A stretch of 64,000 nt of DNA. Origin: Paraphysoderma sedebokerense (taxonomy: Eukaryota; Blastocladiomycota; Physodermatomycetes; Physodermatales; Physodermataceae). Every line of letters starts with the position of its first letter. Position 1 is the first letter of the stretch. The notes beneath the pieces are model-generated. The model saw only the letters and a list, made by a program, of their open reading frames with translations. It ran no database searches and was not told the DNA's origin. The translations under genes and the position numbers were made by a program. Where the stretch lies: the NCBI GenBank assembly GCA_025602915.1, contig JAHLJZ010000002.1, positions 496,001-560,000 on the forward strand. The letters run 5' to 3'. This document shows, piece after piece, positions 16,255-48,871 of this stretch.

Positions 16255-16709
16255 TTAACGCGGAATATGAGGACAACATATGTGCAGACAACTGTTACAA
16301 AGTATTTTTGCGTTGATGGAGGACTGCGAAAAGACTACGAAGTAAATCATTAGGTCATTATCTATTTTGCCATTAGTCTCTATACATTCAGCGAGAAGCC
16401 GATCTGGCTCCTCTTGACGCTTTCTTATGATACTGCAGAAACTTCGAGGCTTTCCTTGTGGATTTCTTGCATGATTCCTACAGTATCTCCACTCTATCTT
16501 TGCCTTTTTTATACTCTTCTTAAAAGCGGCAAGAACTGTCAGAGTAATGGAGGATAGATAACTTATGGCAATCGCATAAACACAAATCTGTTGCGAGGAC
16601 GTTCCTCATTGATCACGTGGAATTCACGTGCCAATGTTTACCCCAAATATGTGAACGAGAGAGTTCCATCATAGCGTCCCTGACAATAATCTAATCACAT
16701 CACAGATCC
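16255..16709. other. Transposon right flank and arp4 promoter region
   Basis: These 455 bp hold no gene I can support. The left part should contain the right end of the Harbinger element. The right part is the promoter of arp4, with two CACGTG motifs at 16614-16619 and 16625-16630, followed directly by CCAAT (16631). Because the tandem duplication begins inside arp4, this promoter exists only once. Confidence 0.5.
16614..16635 (+). promoter_or_regulatory. Paired CACGTG (E-box) sites plus CCAAT upstream of arp4
   Basis: Two perfect CACGTG hexamers, 11 bp apart centre to centre, lie 80-96 bp upstream of the arp4 start codon at 16710. CCAAT follows immediately. CACGTG is the classic site of bHLH factors such as Cbf1. 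That a bHLH factor binds here is inference. Confidence 0.4.
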
Positions 16710-16856
16710 ATGGCAACCTACGGAGGAGGTAACTAGCACTTGATTGAAGGAATTTGAGTTGGAGCTGTATGATTTTAGCTCACCCTATTCTCATTCGCAT
16801 TAGACGAAGTTTCGGCCTTAGTCGTCGACGTCGGAACCTGTTGGACAAAAGCTGGT

Positions 16857-28317
<11,461 letters not shown>

Positions 28318-30035
28318 TATGCAGGAGACGACACTGCTGACGCTGTCTTCCCGTCGAACGTCGGCTACTTGCCATCGAAAGATGTCGATGTAGAAATGGC
28401 TGATGCAACCAACCAAGATTCTCTGAAAAGTGGCGATCGGTTCTTTATCGGTGATGGCGAAAGTTATTTATGGCGTGAGGGAATGGAAATGAAAAACCCT
28501 TTGACAGATGGCTTAGGTTTCTATTTGAATCAGACCGATTTTCTAATTTTCTCTTTGAGTTGTTGAAGTTCTGACATATTCTATGATCAGTGTCAGACTG
28601 GGACATTTATGAACAGATCTTGAATCATGCATTTTATTCTCGATTAAGAGTAAATCCAAAAGAACACCCGCTGCTTGTAACAGAATCGTCTTGGAACACT
28701 CGGGAAATTAGAGAAAAGATAATGGAACTAGCCTTCGAAAAATATGAATTTCCCGCATTTTTCATTGCGAAGAATGCCGTTTTGTCGGCGTATGTTGAAA
28801 TTATTGCCGAATTTTGTGTGGGATAAGAATTCGCTAATGTTCAACCGTCTTTTCTAGATTTGCATCAGGCAGAGGTACCGCATTAGTGGTCGAAAGCGGG
28901 GGAGCCATGACAAGTGTTGTTCCGGTATCGGAAGGTTACGTTCTGAGGAAAGGTAAGGATTTACAATAGGCTCCATCTATCTCACGCACTAATGATTTCA
29001 ATTTATTGTTTCAGGAATAACAAAGCAACCTCTTGCTGGAGAGTTTTTGTCAGATCAGATAAACCTACAATTTAAGCAAGACCTTGGTGTAGAAATTAGA
29101 CCTCGTTATACGATAGCGAAAAAAAATATCGTCGAATCCGGCAAACCTGCGAATCCAATACTCCGACAAACACCGAACACCCATCCATCATATCACCATG
29201 CAATGTTGATGGTAAATTTACTATATCCCATATTCTTTTTTCTTCTTCAAAAAAGACTCTTGACTGTTTTTTTCTTTCTAGAAAACGATTCACGAGTACA
29301 AGGAGACCGTGTGTCAAATGTCGGAAGTGCCATACGACCCGGTGTATGTTGCGGCTATTTAATTCGTTTTGTGCTTTTGCTTTCCTCTTCGACTGATTTC
29401 ATTATTCATTTATCATCTTCGGCCTCGTCAGTAATATAGCGTCCCGCCCTGGGAAACCTTTCGAATTTCCTGACGGTTACAATAACTACTTCGTGGCCGA
29501 GCGATTCAAAGTTCCGGAAATCATGTTTCAGCCGCAACAGTTCATGTATAAAGTAAGCGATTAGTTTTCAATTGTTTTGTGGACTTTCCTATTAACCCAC
29601 ATCTTCTGGTTAGGATACCCAAGAATCCAGCGATGGCTCGCCTTTTCTGGGGCTTCACGAACTTTGCATTCATAGTTTAAGTGCCGTGGACATTGACCTA
29701 CGGTCTCATCTCATGAATAACGTCGTGGTGGCGGGAGGGAATACATTGTTCCCTGGATTCCCTGATCGTTTACAAAATGAAATTCAGCGGGCGGTCCAAG
29801 GGGTATGTGGCTTTGCTTTATCGGCCTTGCTGACAGGTCATTTCTAATTATATTTTTAAATTTTTTCAAGCAGAAAGTGAAAGTTATCGCACCTGCAAAC
29901 ACGGTTGAAAGGAAGCACAGTGCTTGGGTTGGGGGATCGATTTTAGCATCCTTGGGAACGTTCCATCAGCTTTGGATCAGTAGACGAGAATATGAAGAGA
30001 CCGGCAAAAATATAGTTGAGAAAAAGTGCGTGTAA
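28318..30035 (+). pseudogene. 5'-truncated second copy of arp4
   Basis: Identical to the arp4 coding region from codon 25 onward, but exon 1, the promoter and the residues DEVSALVVDVGTCWTKAG are missing. The lost part includes the first phosphate-binding loop of the actin fold. The first in-frame ATG left is codon 51 of the parent (28396), so any product would lack the first 50 residues and should not fold as a normal actin-related protein. All downstream exons and splice sites are intact and unmutated, which fits a very young origin. It faces away from ATR copy 1 at the duplication junction. Confidence 0.85.
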
Positions 30036-30124
30036 TTATTGAATATCCAATACAAATACATTAGTCGCTTTGTACATCAAGTTGTTATCACCCCGTTATT
30101 AGATTTTGGCTGATTATTATAGCT

Positions 30125-39743
<9,619 letters not shown>

Positions 39744-40217
39744 GTCTGGCGGGGAGAGCGATTGATGATCGCAGAGCGAGTGTGTGATGTCGGATATTTC
39801 TGCGGGTTGATGTGGTGATGAGAGATGGAACGGTGTTCCTCTTTCACTGGAATGGCGGGTCGTCTTTTTGTGGTCTTCCCAGGCCAGATGAACGGCGGAT
39901 TGTCAGTCGCAGCGAATGCCCTTGTGGATGTAGATTGGTATTGAAGATAAGCTTCTCTCTCAGTGATATGTGAATTACATATACACAGTCATATAGTGGT
40001 TATCATCTAGTACAGATAATGCTCTCCTGGCAATTCACGCGAAAGAGCCGGCGTTCCCTCTTTCTCTCGCCTGCAAACAAATTTGCTCGTTCCCTCTTTT
40101 GCAATCTCATCCTCGGCGCAACAACGACACATTCCCTCGCATTAGAGACACTCGCTATCAGAACAGCATATCCCTCCGTCGTCCCCTGATCCCAGTCACT
40201 CCCTTGTTGATTACAGT
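39744..40217. promoter_or_regulatory. Divergent promoter region, ATR copy 2 / LSM12
   Basis: These 474 bp separate two start codons facing away from each other. The first 35 bp belong to the duplicated unit. The rest is unique and is what ATR copy 1 lacks. The LSM12 side is CT-rich (TTCCCTCTTTCTCTCGCC near 40055; repeated TTCCCTC), as often seen upstream of fungal housekeeping genes. No TATA box stands out. Confidence 0.5.
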
Positions 40218-41892
40218 ATGGATTCCTCCTCAAGCAGCAACCCGCCTCCCTCCTATCAAGCAAAACACTCCAAACATCACCACAGCAAACACCGTCCCCC
40301 TCATTCCTCCTCTCAAAACTTCCAAAATAGATCTTCCTCACAATCTTCCCACCGGCAGCACAAACACACATCTTCAACACAACACCCGCCCTCCGTTGAT
40401 TCCAACCAACCCGCTACTGTTGCGCCCTCATCATGGTCCGCCGCTGTAAGAGAAGGTGGCACAACCCAGCGCCCGCAATCTGCATCGTCTGCACCCACAA
40501 GCAATACTGCACCTTCACAGCAAGTCGACTACGCAAAAGAATATGGATGGTTGATTGGGACGTGGATCCAAGTAAAAACCATCTCGGACGAAGAATTGGA
40601 AGGACAAGTCTATGCTTTCGATTCATCATGCGGCATCCTTGTATTACATATCCTTTTAATAATACTCGATTTATTGCTAACTTTATTAGTTTCTTTCTGC
40701 GTTGTGTCTGTGTAAGACAACACATCAGCTACTTTTGTTTGTTTATCACTCAGTCGCTCAATTGATTGAAAAGATCACTCAAATTGAGTTATGTTCCTAC
40801 CAGCTAAAAGAAACACTCATTGTTTTAAAACTAATAATACCAGTTTTCAACGTCATTCCTTAACTTTTGTCAACACAAACCCCTAGTTTATCGCAGCGCG
40901 ATCCGTCACTCCCCTTGTCGTCAACACGAAAATTCGACTTTTCGGTCCTTAAAATGCCATTCATCAAATCGTTTAGTCCCCTCTCTACGCCACCAAATAA
41001 ATACGTTCCTTACATCACCGCGATGAGTGATCTGGAAGACTCAAAATTATCGACATTGATTCCAATGGCACAAATACCTGTTGACAAGATTAAGGCACGC
41101 CAGGTGGAAGGAATCAGAAATATGGAAGAACGAATAGCCAAAATTGGTGTAGGCGTATCTAAAGATGGCCAGGATATTTTTGATGCTTTGGCCAAAACGT
41201 AGGTTTTTGCAAATCAGATTCGCCGTATTTGTTAGCTAATCATCATAATCTCGTTCTCATCCGTACACATAGAATGGAATGTCGCTGGCATGAACAAACA
41301 ATCGTAGTGATGGAATCAGTGCTGATACAGCCACCCTACAGAGTCGAAGATTGTAAAGGATCTGATAAAAACGCGCTGACGAGGGTGAAAAAAGTGGTAA
41401 GTTGCCTTGGAAGACTTTCTAAACCTTGCTTTGAGAAAGTGTTGAAACCACCAACAATCAGTATTGTCGTTGATTTGTCGAGCTCTTCTAACCAAAGTTA
41501 TGATAATCTAGTTGGAAGGGGAACGGAGACGATTGAAGCTGACCGACCAGCCATTACAACCGCACTCGAATCCTAAACCTGCTACTACCGGCAAACCAAA
41601 CTCTCCGTCCTCTACTGCTCCATCTGCTGCGGCCACATCTGCATCCTCAAAACAGCAACCAGCCAAACCGCCGACAACCGTATCTACAGATTCGTCCGCT
41701 GGCAAAATGAAACCATCTTCAGCTCCTGCGAGCGGTGAAAATAAAGGTAGCAAGGCGCCAAAAAGCCCTCCTGCATCAAGCGTGGTGCCTGGATCCACTG
41801 CGCCAAGCGGTAGTTCGGCAGCTACTATCGCGGGTGGTGGCGGTGCCTGGGTGACGAAAGGGAAAGGCGGTGGGAAGGGAAGGGGTAAGTGA
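40218..41892 (+). CDS. LSM12: LSM12 homologue with low-complexity tails
   Basis: Lsm12 proteins pair an Lsm-like fold with an anticodon-binding-like (AD) domain and bind the ataxin-2/Pbp1 complex. Four exons (40218-40640, 40897-41198, 41273-41396, 41512-41892) join in frame to 409 residues. Residues 1 to about 110 are Ser/His/Pro-rich (NPPPSYQAKHSKHHHSKHRP). The Lsm-like part reads YGWLIGTWIQVKTISDEELE, GQVYAFDSSCGIL, then KFDFSVLKMPFIKSF. The AD domain reads MEERIAKIGVGVSKDGQDIF, then ECRWHEQTIVVMESVLIQPP and YRVEDCKG, very close to the Lsm12 consensus. A C-terminal tail of about 110 residues is Ser/Pro/Ala-rich and ends in a Gly/Lys-rich GKGGGKGRGK. Animal Lsm12 is about half this length, so both tails are additions. 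Low-complexity ends of this kind suit RNA-granule recruitment (inference). Confidence 0.85.
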
Positions 41893-42651
41893 GGGCACGA
41901 ATAGGCGAGGTGACTGTGTATTATGTGTAATGCAAAAGGATAGTTTAATGGGACAACACAGGGCATGAGAGTGTTTGACGATTTAAGAGACATCATTGTG
42001 CCCCTAGTTTCTTTGAAAAAGGAGTAAATTCAGCTCATAGAGACGGAGAATATTGATTCTTGCAATATCGAGAACAATTATTACTGTTTAAGACTATGTG
42101 ATCTCCAGGGAATTTTCATCTGTAATTACGTTCATTCGTTGAAATGGGCTGTTACTTGTGTGTTGTATTTTAGAACAAAAAGGGGCAAGACCATGCAAAT
42201 AAAAGAACGCATAATGAGTTAATTGTAAGTGTTGCCAAGTACAAGCAGAGTGAAAGATTGCTGCCCTGAACACCCTTTGCTATTATTTGCGCTCTATTAA
42301 CTCTTAAGCCGGAGAAAGGGCCCACAAAGTTTTATTCTTTCTAACTTCAAACATACAACCCAGTCTAAAACGTAGATACAAAAATAAGTAAATTGAGACA
42401 AAACACCTTTCAACCCTCTATGTACTCGTGTAGTATGCGACCTCCGTCCTCCGTGAAGTTGATTCTATGCTGATAACAAAATGGCTGAAATATAAAGTTA
42501 TTTACATATGTACCTATTTACTTATTTTATCATGAAAGAATGTGAATTGAATGATAATATGGTTCGAATAAATTAGTTAATTTTAAGAATTAATTAATGA
42601 GATAATGAATAAGTGTCTCCTCAATGATCGTCATTGCGTACAGAACCATTC
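41893..42651. other. Convergent intergenic region LSM12 / Kre9-repeat gene
   Basis: These 759 bp contain the 3' ends of two converging genes. The stretch 42480-42610 is AT-rich. I see no open frame above 60 codons with any family resemblance, no tRNA and no transposon end. Confidence 0.45.
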
Positions 42652-45286
42652 TTAGTATCCGACCACTTCTAAATTTTTATCCACACTTCTTTTAACCTTC
42701 ATCTTCTTCGCTAATCGATTTAGTTGCTTAAAAATGACCATTTCACCTGATTGAACGCCGAATTTTTCCCATTCGATCTCCTTAATGATAGTTTTGCGGG
42801 GACTGTTTCGTTTAAACATCTTTCTTACGGTTCTCCACATTTTCTTTAATGGTGCCGTGACACTAGAAAACTCGGTAGGTTCTTCAATTTTGAATGCACC
42901 GCTTACACCATTGGAAATAACTAATTGTCCATCTTCTAGGAGATAGGATCCCCAGATGCGAATGAAATATGAGATATCTTCGTTTCCGCTCAAGTTTGAT
43001 TCACCGACGGGGAGTGAAACATCGGAAATCTCCCACATATAGGTCAGCAAGTTGATATCAATATCTTTGGCAATTGTATCGATAAATACGGTGGTCGTAT
43101 TCGCACTTTGGGGTGATGTCGGGATCAGGACGGGATCTGAGCTTTGTGTTTTCATTGGTGATGACAAGACTCCCCATAGTTCAATGTTGACGTTTGCCGG
43201 GCCAACCAGATTGAGAAGTTTCCAAGAAATATCATAGGAGGAGTCGGTAAACCATACTGAATTTGGGGCCGGGAACAGGATTTGTATTGATTGTGGACCA
43301 GTGAGAGCTTGGATACCGACGATTTCGAACCTAGAACTATCGCCCGCTGTCTGCGTTCCATCGGCAAATGTGGTGAGACCACGGATAAAGTAATTCGTTC
43401 CACTATCAATGATCTGCAGAATAGCAGGAGGAGTATTAGATAAAAACTTTCATGGGGACAGTAGGGACACCCTGTACAGAAACTTACCGCTGGAATTTTC
43501 CACTTCAAACGACCTTCACCTTGATTCAAAGCCGTTTGATTGAAATGAATAGTCGCGATGTTAACTACTGCTTCAAAAGGGATCTTAAACACCAAAGCTG
43601 CTTCAACGGTGCTATCAGTTTCGATTGGTGTCTCTACACTATCAGAGTTGTCGACGCTGGCACCCCCGACGTCTGTGGTGATCCTCATTTGAGCGGAAAC
43701 GGTTGAGTCTTGCGGCAACGGGATCGATGAAGTCTTCCATAATTCAAGTTTTAATGTTTGTGGTGCATTGTCGTCGACGGAGAATGCAGGATAAGAGTAG
43801 TTTATTTCGACCGTCTCTGTCGCAGTCCATTTCGTCGAGTCATCCGGAGTGTTGAAAGTAACCGCTAAAACATTTTGTCCTCATGTTAGAGAATCAACCA
43901 TTATTAAAGTTGCCAAAACCGAAGATCATACCGATGAAGTTATCACTGTCGCTTCCACCGATTCCGTTTGAGGAAATAATTTTAAAGAATTTGCTGAATT
44001 CTCCGATAATAGTCTCTCCTGTACTTCCGGGAACCGCTACCGGACCCCACACTCTAATGGCGTAACTTTCACCCGGTTGTAACATGTCTTTGTTGGGCAC
44101 CCAAGTGACCACACCTCCTACTAGGTCGCTTCGTGAAGAAGAAATATTGCTTGCGATCACTTGAACCGGAATAATGGATTGGAAACCAAGAGACCAAAGC
44201 TCCACATTAACGAAAGGTGGCGGAGTTGCAATTTCAAATTTCCAACGGATATCATAGGAGCTACCAATTATAATTTTAGACCTTTCCGTGGGGAAGATGA
44301 AATTGAGAGCTTGCTCTAGGTACAAGAATGGATAAATGATCCGTTAGATGATGTTACCACGATTTATGAGAAGATAATGTGAACACAATACCCACCAGAT
44401 GCAGAATTTGGATTATCCGGATTAATAATAGAGAACATGGGACTAAAGCCAGAAATTTCTCGGTCATCGGCATAAGAAGCCACGATTCGGACGTAGTATT
44501 TATCACCACCGAGGACAGATGTTGGAATTGTCCACTGATAGCTCAATGCTTCTACCCTGTAGTTTTCCTCAATGGATGAGGTTACAATGGTGGCATCGTT
44601 GGTATCCCAAAGTTCCAAGCGAACTGATGAAGGTGGGGTCACGGTGTTGATTGTGTACTGGATATCAAAGCTCTGTTCAACTTGCCACACAAAGTTTTTG
44701 GTCGGAGCAGTAAACTGAATTGCGGGATCTTTACAAGACTGTTAACCATTTGGACACGAAAGAGTTGGACGATGGACTATTTAGCAGTTACATACCGATT
44801 CCTGCGTTCTTATCCACCAAAAATACACTGCTGAGTCCAGTGATCAGCCCTTCGTTGGTTTGAATGAGAGCTTTAATGTTATACTTCCCACCTGGTAACT
44901 TTTCGGGGACAGAGACATCGAATTTTAATTGACCGGAGGCATCCTCTTGCTTGAGATAGAACAAAAACGGATGGGCACCGTCGCCAGTAGTCATATAGAC
45001 TGTCACGGTCGTCACGAAAGCGCTTAACGGAAGGTTGATAAGGGTGAGACTGAGTGATTGAGTGCTCCCAGGAGACCAGACAGATTCCTGATCCAACGAT
45101 GGAAATAGCACGGATGCACCATTAAGATTAGAGGTAGCGACTAAGAGGATGAATCGGAAAGGGGAAATCAGTATACGAAGTCGTCACGAAGGTGCATTAC
45201 GGACGTTAAGAAGAGAGCAAGAAATAAGACATACCAGCCACCAAGCAGGCAATCACAACAGCTAATGTGAAAAGATTGTGCCACAT
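42652..45286 (-). CDS. Secreted protein with five Kre9/Knh1-like Ig-fold repeats
   Basis: ATG 45286 begins a signal peptide (MWHNLFTLAVVIACLVA) followed by an intron. Then come five similar domains of about 110-150 residues: VLFPSLDQESVWSPGSTQSL; IQFTAPTKNFVWQVEQSFDI; LNFIFPTERSKIIIGSSYDI; VTFNTPDDSTKWTATETVEI; IQILFPAPNSVWFTDSSYDI. Each continues with a V-x-LELW/IELW strand, a W-x-IP turn, a Y-x-IR strand and a closing FxI strand. This is the pattern of the Kre9/KNH-like (Ser-Thr-rich GPI-anchored protein) N-terminal domain, known from fungal cell-wall beta-glucan proteins. Unlike many such proteins there is no hydrophobic C-terminal GPI signal. Instead the last 75 residues are strongly basic (KKMWRTVRKMFKRNSPRKT, LNRLAKKMKVKRSVDKN). 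The role is probably in the wall or at the cell surface (inference). Confidence 0.75.
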
Positions 45287-45322
45287 TGCCAACGATTGAA
45301 TTGGGGAGGGGGATTGGAGCGG

Positions 45323-45965
45323 ATGGAGGAGGTAGTTAATTGCAGATGTAGCGATGCAGAGAGATGAATTGACGCTATCGCTATATCGGCTGAGGTTTCC
45401 TCTTCCAGAATGCGAGGGAATGACGAGCAATGATCATGATGACAGAATCCTCCGCGTCCGGGTGCTTTGGACACTTTCGATGACGATGTCGACGAGGAAT
45501 ATCAGTCGAGGATGGATCGCCTAAAACGTACAATTCAGAAGGAATCCATCTTGTATGATGTTAGTGAGCACATCCCACTATATGGCTTTATGCTCGCTAG
45601 TCCTATACATATTACATGCTGGTGTGTATGTCGACATTCAATCTCCGCACTGTCCGATTCATCTGAATGCGACTGTCTTTTCACTCATGCGGGTTCCTGG
45701 CGGTATTCATTGTTGCGAGGCCATTCGTATTTGCATCAATACAAGATACGGAGTATGTCAAGACCACTTCCTTTTCTTCTATATATGTACATGGGCCGTC
45801 GTCCATATTCCATTTACATTAAATCGGGATGCAACTCCGCTGTCTGCGCATTTGTCCTCCATGACGCGACTTGTGCTCGGGGCCTTGGGCATTTACCAAT
45901 TTCTCAGCGATAGCGTTAATAAGATGACGCTATGGAGTCAAGCGACCTCTATGAGTTCATCTTAG
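45323..45965 (+). CDS. Unidentified small gene, model uncertain
   Basis: Two pieces suggest a gene but I do not recognise it. A possible first exon (ATG 45323, MEE) can splice to 45446, giving an acidic then basic segment: NPPRPGALDTFDDDVDEEYQ, SRMDRLKRTIQKESILYDVS. A second open frame, 45555-45965, in another phase encodes 136 residues rich in hydrophobic and aromatic residues (YMALCSLVLYILHAGVYVDI; FLFFYICTWAVVHIPFTLN), which could be membrane segments. A short candidate intron (GTTAGT...CTAG, about 41 nt near 45560-45600) lies between, but does not connect the two frames cleanly. The start lies only 36 bp from the start of the Kre9-repeat gene on the other strand, so they would share a promoter. 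It may be a small membrane protein, or only partly coding. Confidence 0.35.
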
Positions 45966-46416
45966 CATATCTGTGGAGTGTAGATTATGTGTGTATGTCT
46001 GGTATGAGATAACAATATTATGCCAATCCCGGCAGAATTTAGGCTCGCTTCGCAGGGCAACTGATAGTTAACGGTGATGGGCATTCATACAGCCAAATGG
46101 TTTATGAGACTGTTCAACATCGCCACAGAATTTCCATGTTTGAAATTGTAATTTAGTTTCCTGCATGTCTGCAATCTTGATCGCATGTCCATTCACATTA
46201 ATAAATAATAAGAGCCCAAACTGCCCTGCACAAGTCCCCGGCCTTCCCCGGCTCCGCTCAACCGCATCTGTTGGTCAACATTCGCACTCCTTAAGTTTTA
46301 ACATCCTCAAAAATTCTCCACTGACACTTTATCGCTATTTTATATGTGATACACCATTTATAGAATTTACTACTTTCATCATACTGCCATTTTGAATTAA
46401 AATTCATACAGAAATC
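45966..46416. other. Intergenic region upstream of the disordered-protein gene
   Basis: About 450 bp without a supportable gene. It serves as 3' flank of the uncertain small gene and promoter of the gene starting at 46417. No clear TATA, E-box or repeat was seen. Confidence 0.4.
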
Positions 46417-48628
46417 ATGACGGACGCTGATTTAAAGGAACTCGACGATATCCTCGCCAACATGGAAAAGCAGCTGGATTTTTCTGATTTCGGAACGGAT
46501 AATGCAACTCCGGCACCGCCTCCACCTCTGTCGACAAATGCTGCACCGATAAACGAACCCATTGTTACGAACGTTGCAAGCAAGAATGATGCAGCTCAAA
46601 GTATCCCCAGTCCGAATATCGTGAAAGCAAACGTACCAGCTACCATATCCATCCCACAGACCGCATCCTCGTCAAAAGGAGAATCAATGTTTCTAAAAAA
46701 AATGGCACAAAATGAAGAAATTACAACCAATAATGTACCTATGCATTCAGTTGACAAGGTGGCTGCACCAATTGTCCAAGTTCCCCCAAAGAGTCCAATG
46801 CCAAATGCGCCTAAACCCTCGAGCTCGAATGCAGACACTCCACACAGCGTCGAAACCAATCAAAGCGGTAGTTTTGGAAATATCAAAGCCCGGTTTGAAA
46901 AGGCTCATCCAGGAATAACGGTATCCACGAAACCGACGGCATCAACTCCAACACTTTCATCGCCGAAAGTCGCGATATCTGCAGTCGCATCGCCGGTCGT
47001 TCCTTCCTTTGTCCCTCAATTAACTCATGTCACTTCAGCTCCGGAAGTCATTCAAATTCAAAGGTTTGCCGTCTCTACAACAGTTTCCCCCGCTCAGAGA
47101 ACAGAAGGGTCGACATCTACGAGCCGCCCATCTCTTACTTCTCTCAGTACTCTCATTGAAAATCCAAGTAGCCTCATTTTGGATAGTTCTTCTCGCTCAA
47201 TAAAATCAGATGGCGATTCTTTAAACAGTTCTCAATCCTCTGTGACAGAATACTGCGACGCCGACATAAAGACTGTAAAATCAGCTGTCCCTCAGATCAC
47301 TTCAATATCGCAGACTGCTGCATCCCACATATTACCCATGCAGCCGTCTCGAGTTTCGGCTATATATTCGATCGGTGAAATAGCTCCTCTGGCAATTCCT
47401 GGAGTCGGTGACATTAAAGAAGAAAAGGTTGAACGACCGAAGCTACAGCGAGCTGTCTCAGTTAACGTATCGCCCAAAACGGCTCCGGCCCCTCTATCCA
47501 AACAATCTGCAACAGCAAAGTCCGATGTCTCTGTAGTTGAGAATGTTCGCCTCGCCAGACCCCAAAGGGCAACCGCAATATCAGTGTCTAGCTCCAGCTC
47601 TTCGATAGCATCACAGGGAAAACCGTCCGTTCCAATTTCAAATACCTCATCATCGTTATCCCAACACCCAGTACAAAGAGCAGTCTCGGTCACTATACCA
47701 TCGTTGTCTTCCCAAAATTCGACGACTTCCATTACGTCCAGTTCGTCCAATGAAGCCATCAAGACGCAGTCGCAAGGATCATTGGAGGTTCCTTCTCGTC
47801 CACTGTCAGTAGAGATACAAAAAGCTACCCAAATTAATGCTATACAGGTTTCAATGCCTGTGGTGATCCCGCCAACTCCAACTCAATCTCAATCGCCAGT
47901 CACTCTGCCACGAGAACCATCCAACAAATCGATAAATATTATATCCGGCGAAGCCAAACCAGAAGTTCAAGCGAGCGAGCCCACATGGCAACAAAGCGCT
48001 GTTCACACCCAACCTGCGCAAACCTCGCCTCAAATTCAAACAGCGCCTCCGACCAAACCATCCATCGCGTTAATTCAATCCATACAATCACAATCGGCAG
48101 CTGGTACATCTAACCTGACGCCCATGGTAAGATCAAACTCAATCAAACCGAAATCCCCAGTCCCAGTTTCACCGACATCCGTGACAACCCCACGGAAAGA
48201 ACTGGCTACAACAGGAGGCATGCGTGAGAGAAGTGTCAGCGCAGTGAGCACGTCATCCAATCACTCTGTTTTCGATGTTTTTAAAGCCGAAGACATATTT
48301 GATAATGACTGGCAAAATAAAGGTATTTTTTTCATTATCATAAAATTGGATTGTTGTAAAAATGAGCGGTGGAAAATTAACAGCGCCATCGTTAAATGAA
48401 ACAGATTTCGGTTCTCAAATCTACAACAGTTTTCGAAAATCTCTCCTTTTTGCCCTTAACGAAATGGACGATTATTGTATGGATGTGCCGGAATTGTTTA
48501 CGCAATTGACTAAAGGAAATTTTCTGGAGAGTAATATGCAACTGACACTGACAGAACCTGTGATAACCAGCGAATCAAATCAAAACGAGCGTCTGCAGCC
48601 AAGAAAATCAAGAGCTGCAGCAATCTAG
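46417..48628 (+). CDS. Large disordered Ser/Thr/Pro-rich protein with N-terminal LD-like helix
   Basis: I do not recognise a family. Exon 1 (ATG 46417 to about 48321) encodes some 635 residues. The first 25 form an acidic amphipathic helix (TDADLKELDDILANMEKQLD) resembling the LDxLLxxL LD motif of paxillin-type adaptors. Next is a Pro run (PAPPPPL), then long low-complexity sequence rich in Ser, Thr, Pro and Val, and one short ordered island (GSFGNIKARFEKAHPGITV). Several basic-Ser repeats of the type RPQRAxxIS / LQRAVSVNVS / VQRAVSVTI look like phosphorylation sites for AGC/CaMK kinases (RxxS). The 68-nt intron (about 48322-48389) joins in phase 1 to a more ordered C-terminal exon (DFGSQIYNSFRKSLLFALNE, PELFTQLTKGNFLESN), ending in TAG 48628. 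A scaffold or cytoskeletal adaptor is possible, but this is inference. Confidence 0.75.
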
Positions 48629-48871
48629 ATGGGTGGCAAATTAAACACTTAGATAAAAAAAATGTATTGGTGCAAAATTAGAGTTTCAGTGCACTGGAAA
48701 AATACATAGTTTTTATGACATAGGAAAGCGAAAAATGCAGAAATCGTAAGCAGTAGACAATAAATTGCTTTGAGTACTTTAATGCTTATTTCACAGAAAA
48801 ATAAATACAAAATTCGCCAAACAATAGCGTTAATTTATCAACACTTTAAATATCAACATTACAGAATAAAA

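Noticed and set aside
12751-16630. Terminal inverted repeats for the Harbinger element
   Set aside because: I compared the left flank with the reverse complement of the right flank by eye and found only 7-8 bp chance matches (for example around AAGAAAT), not paired with a target-site duplication.
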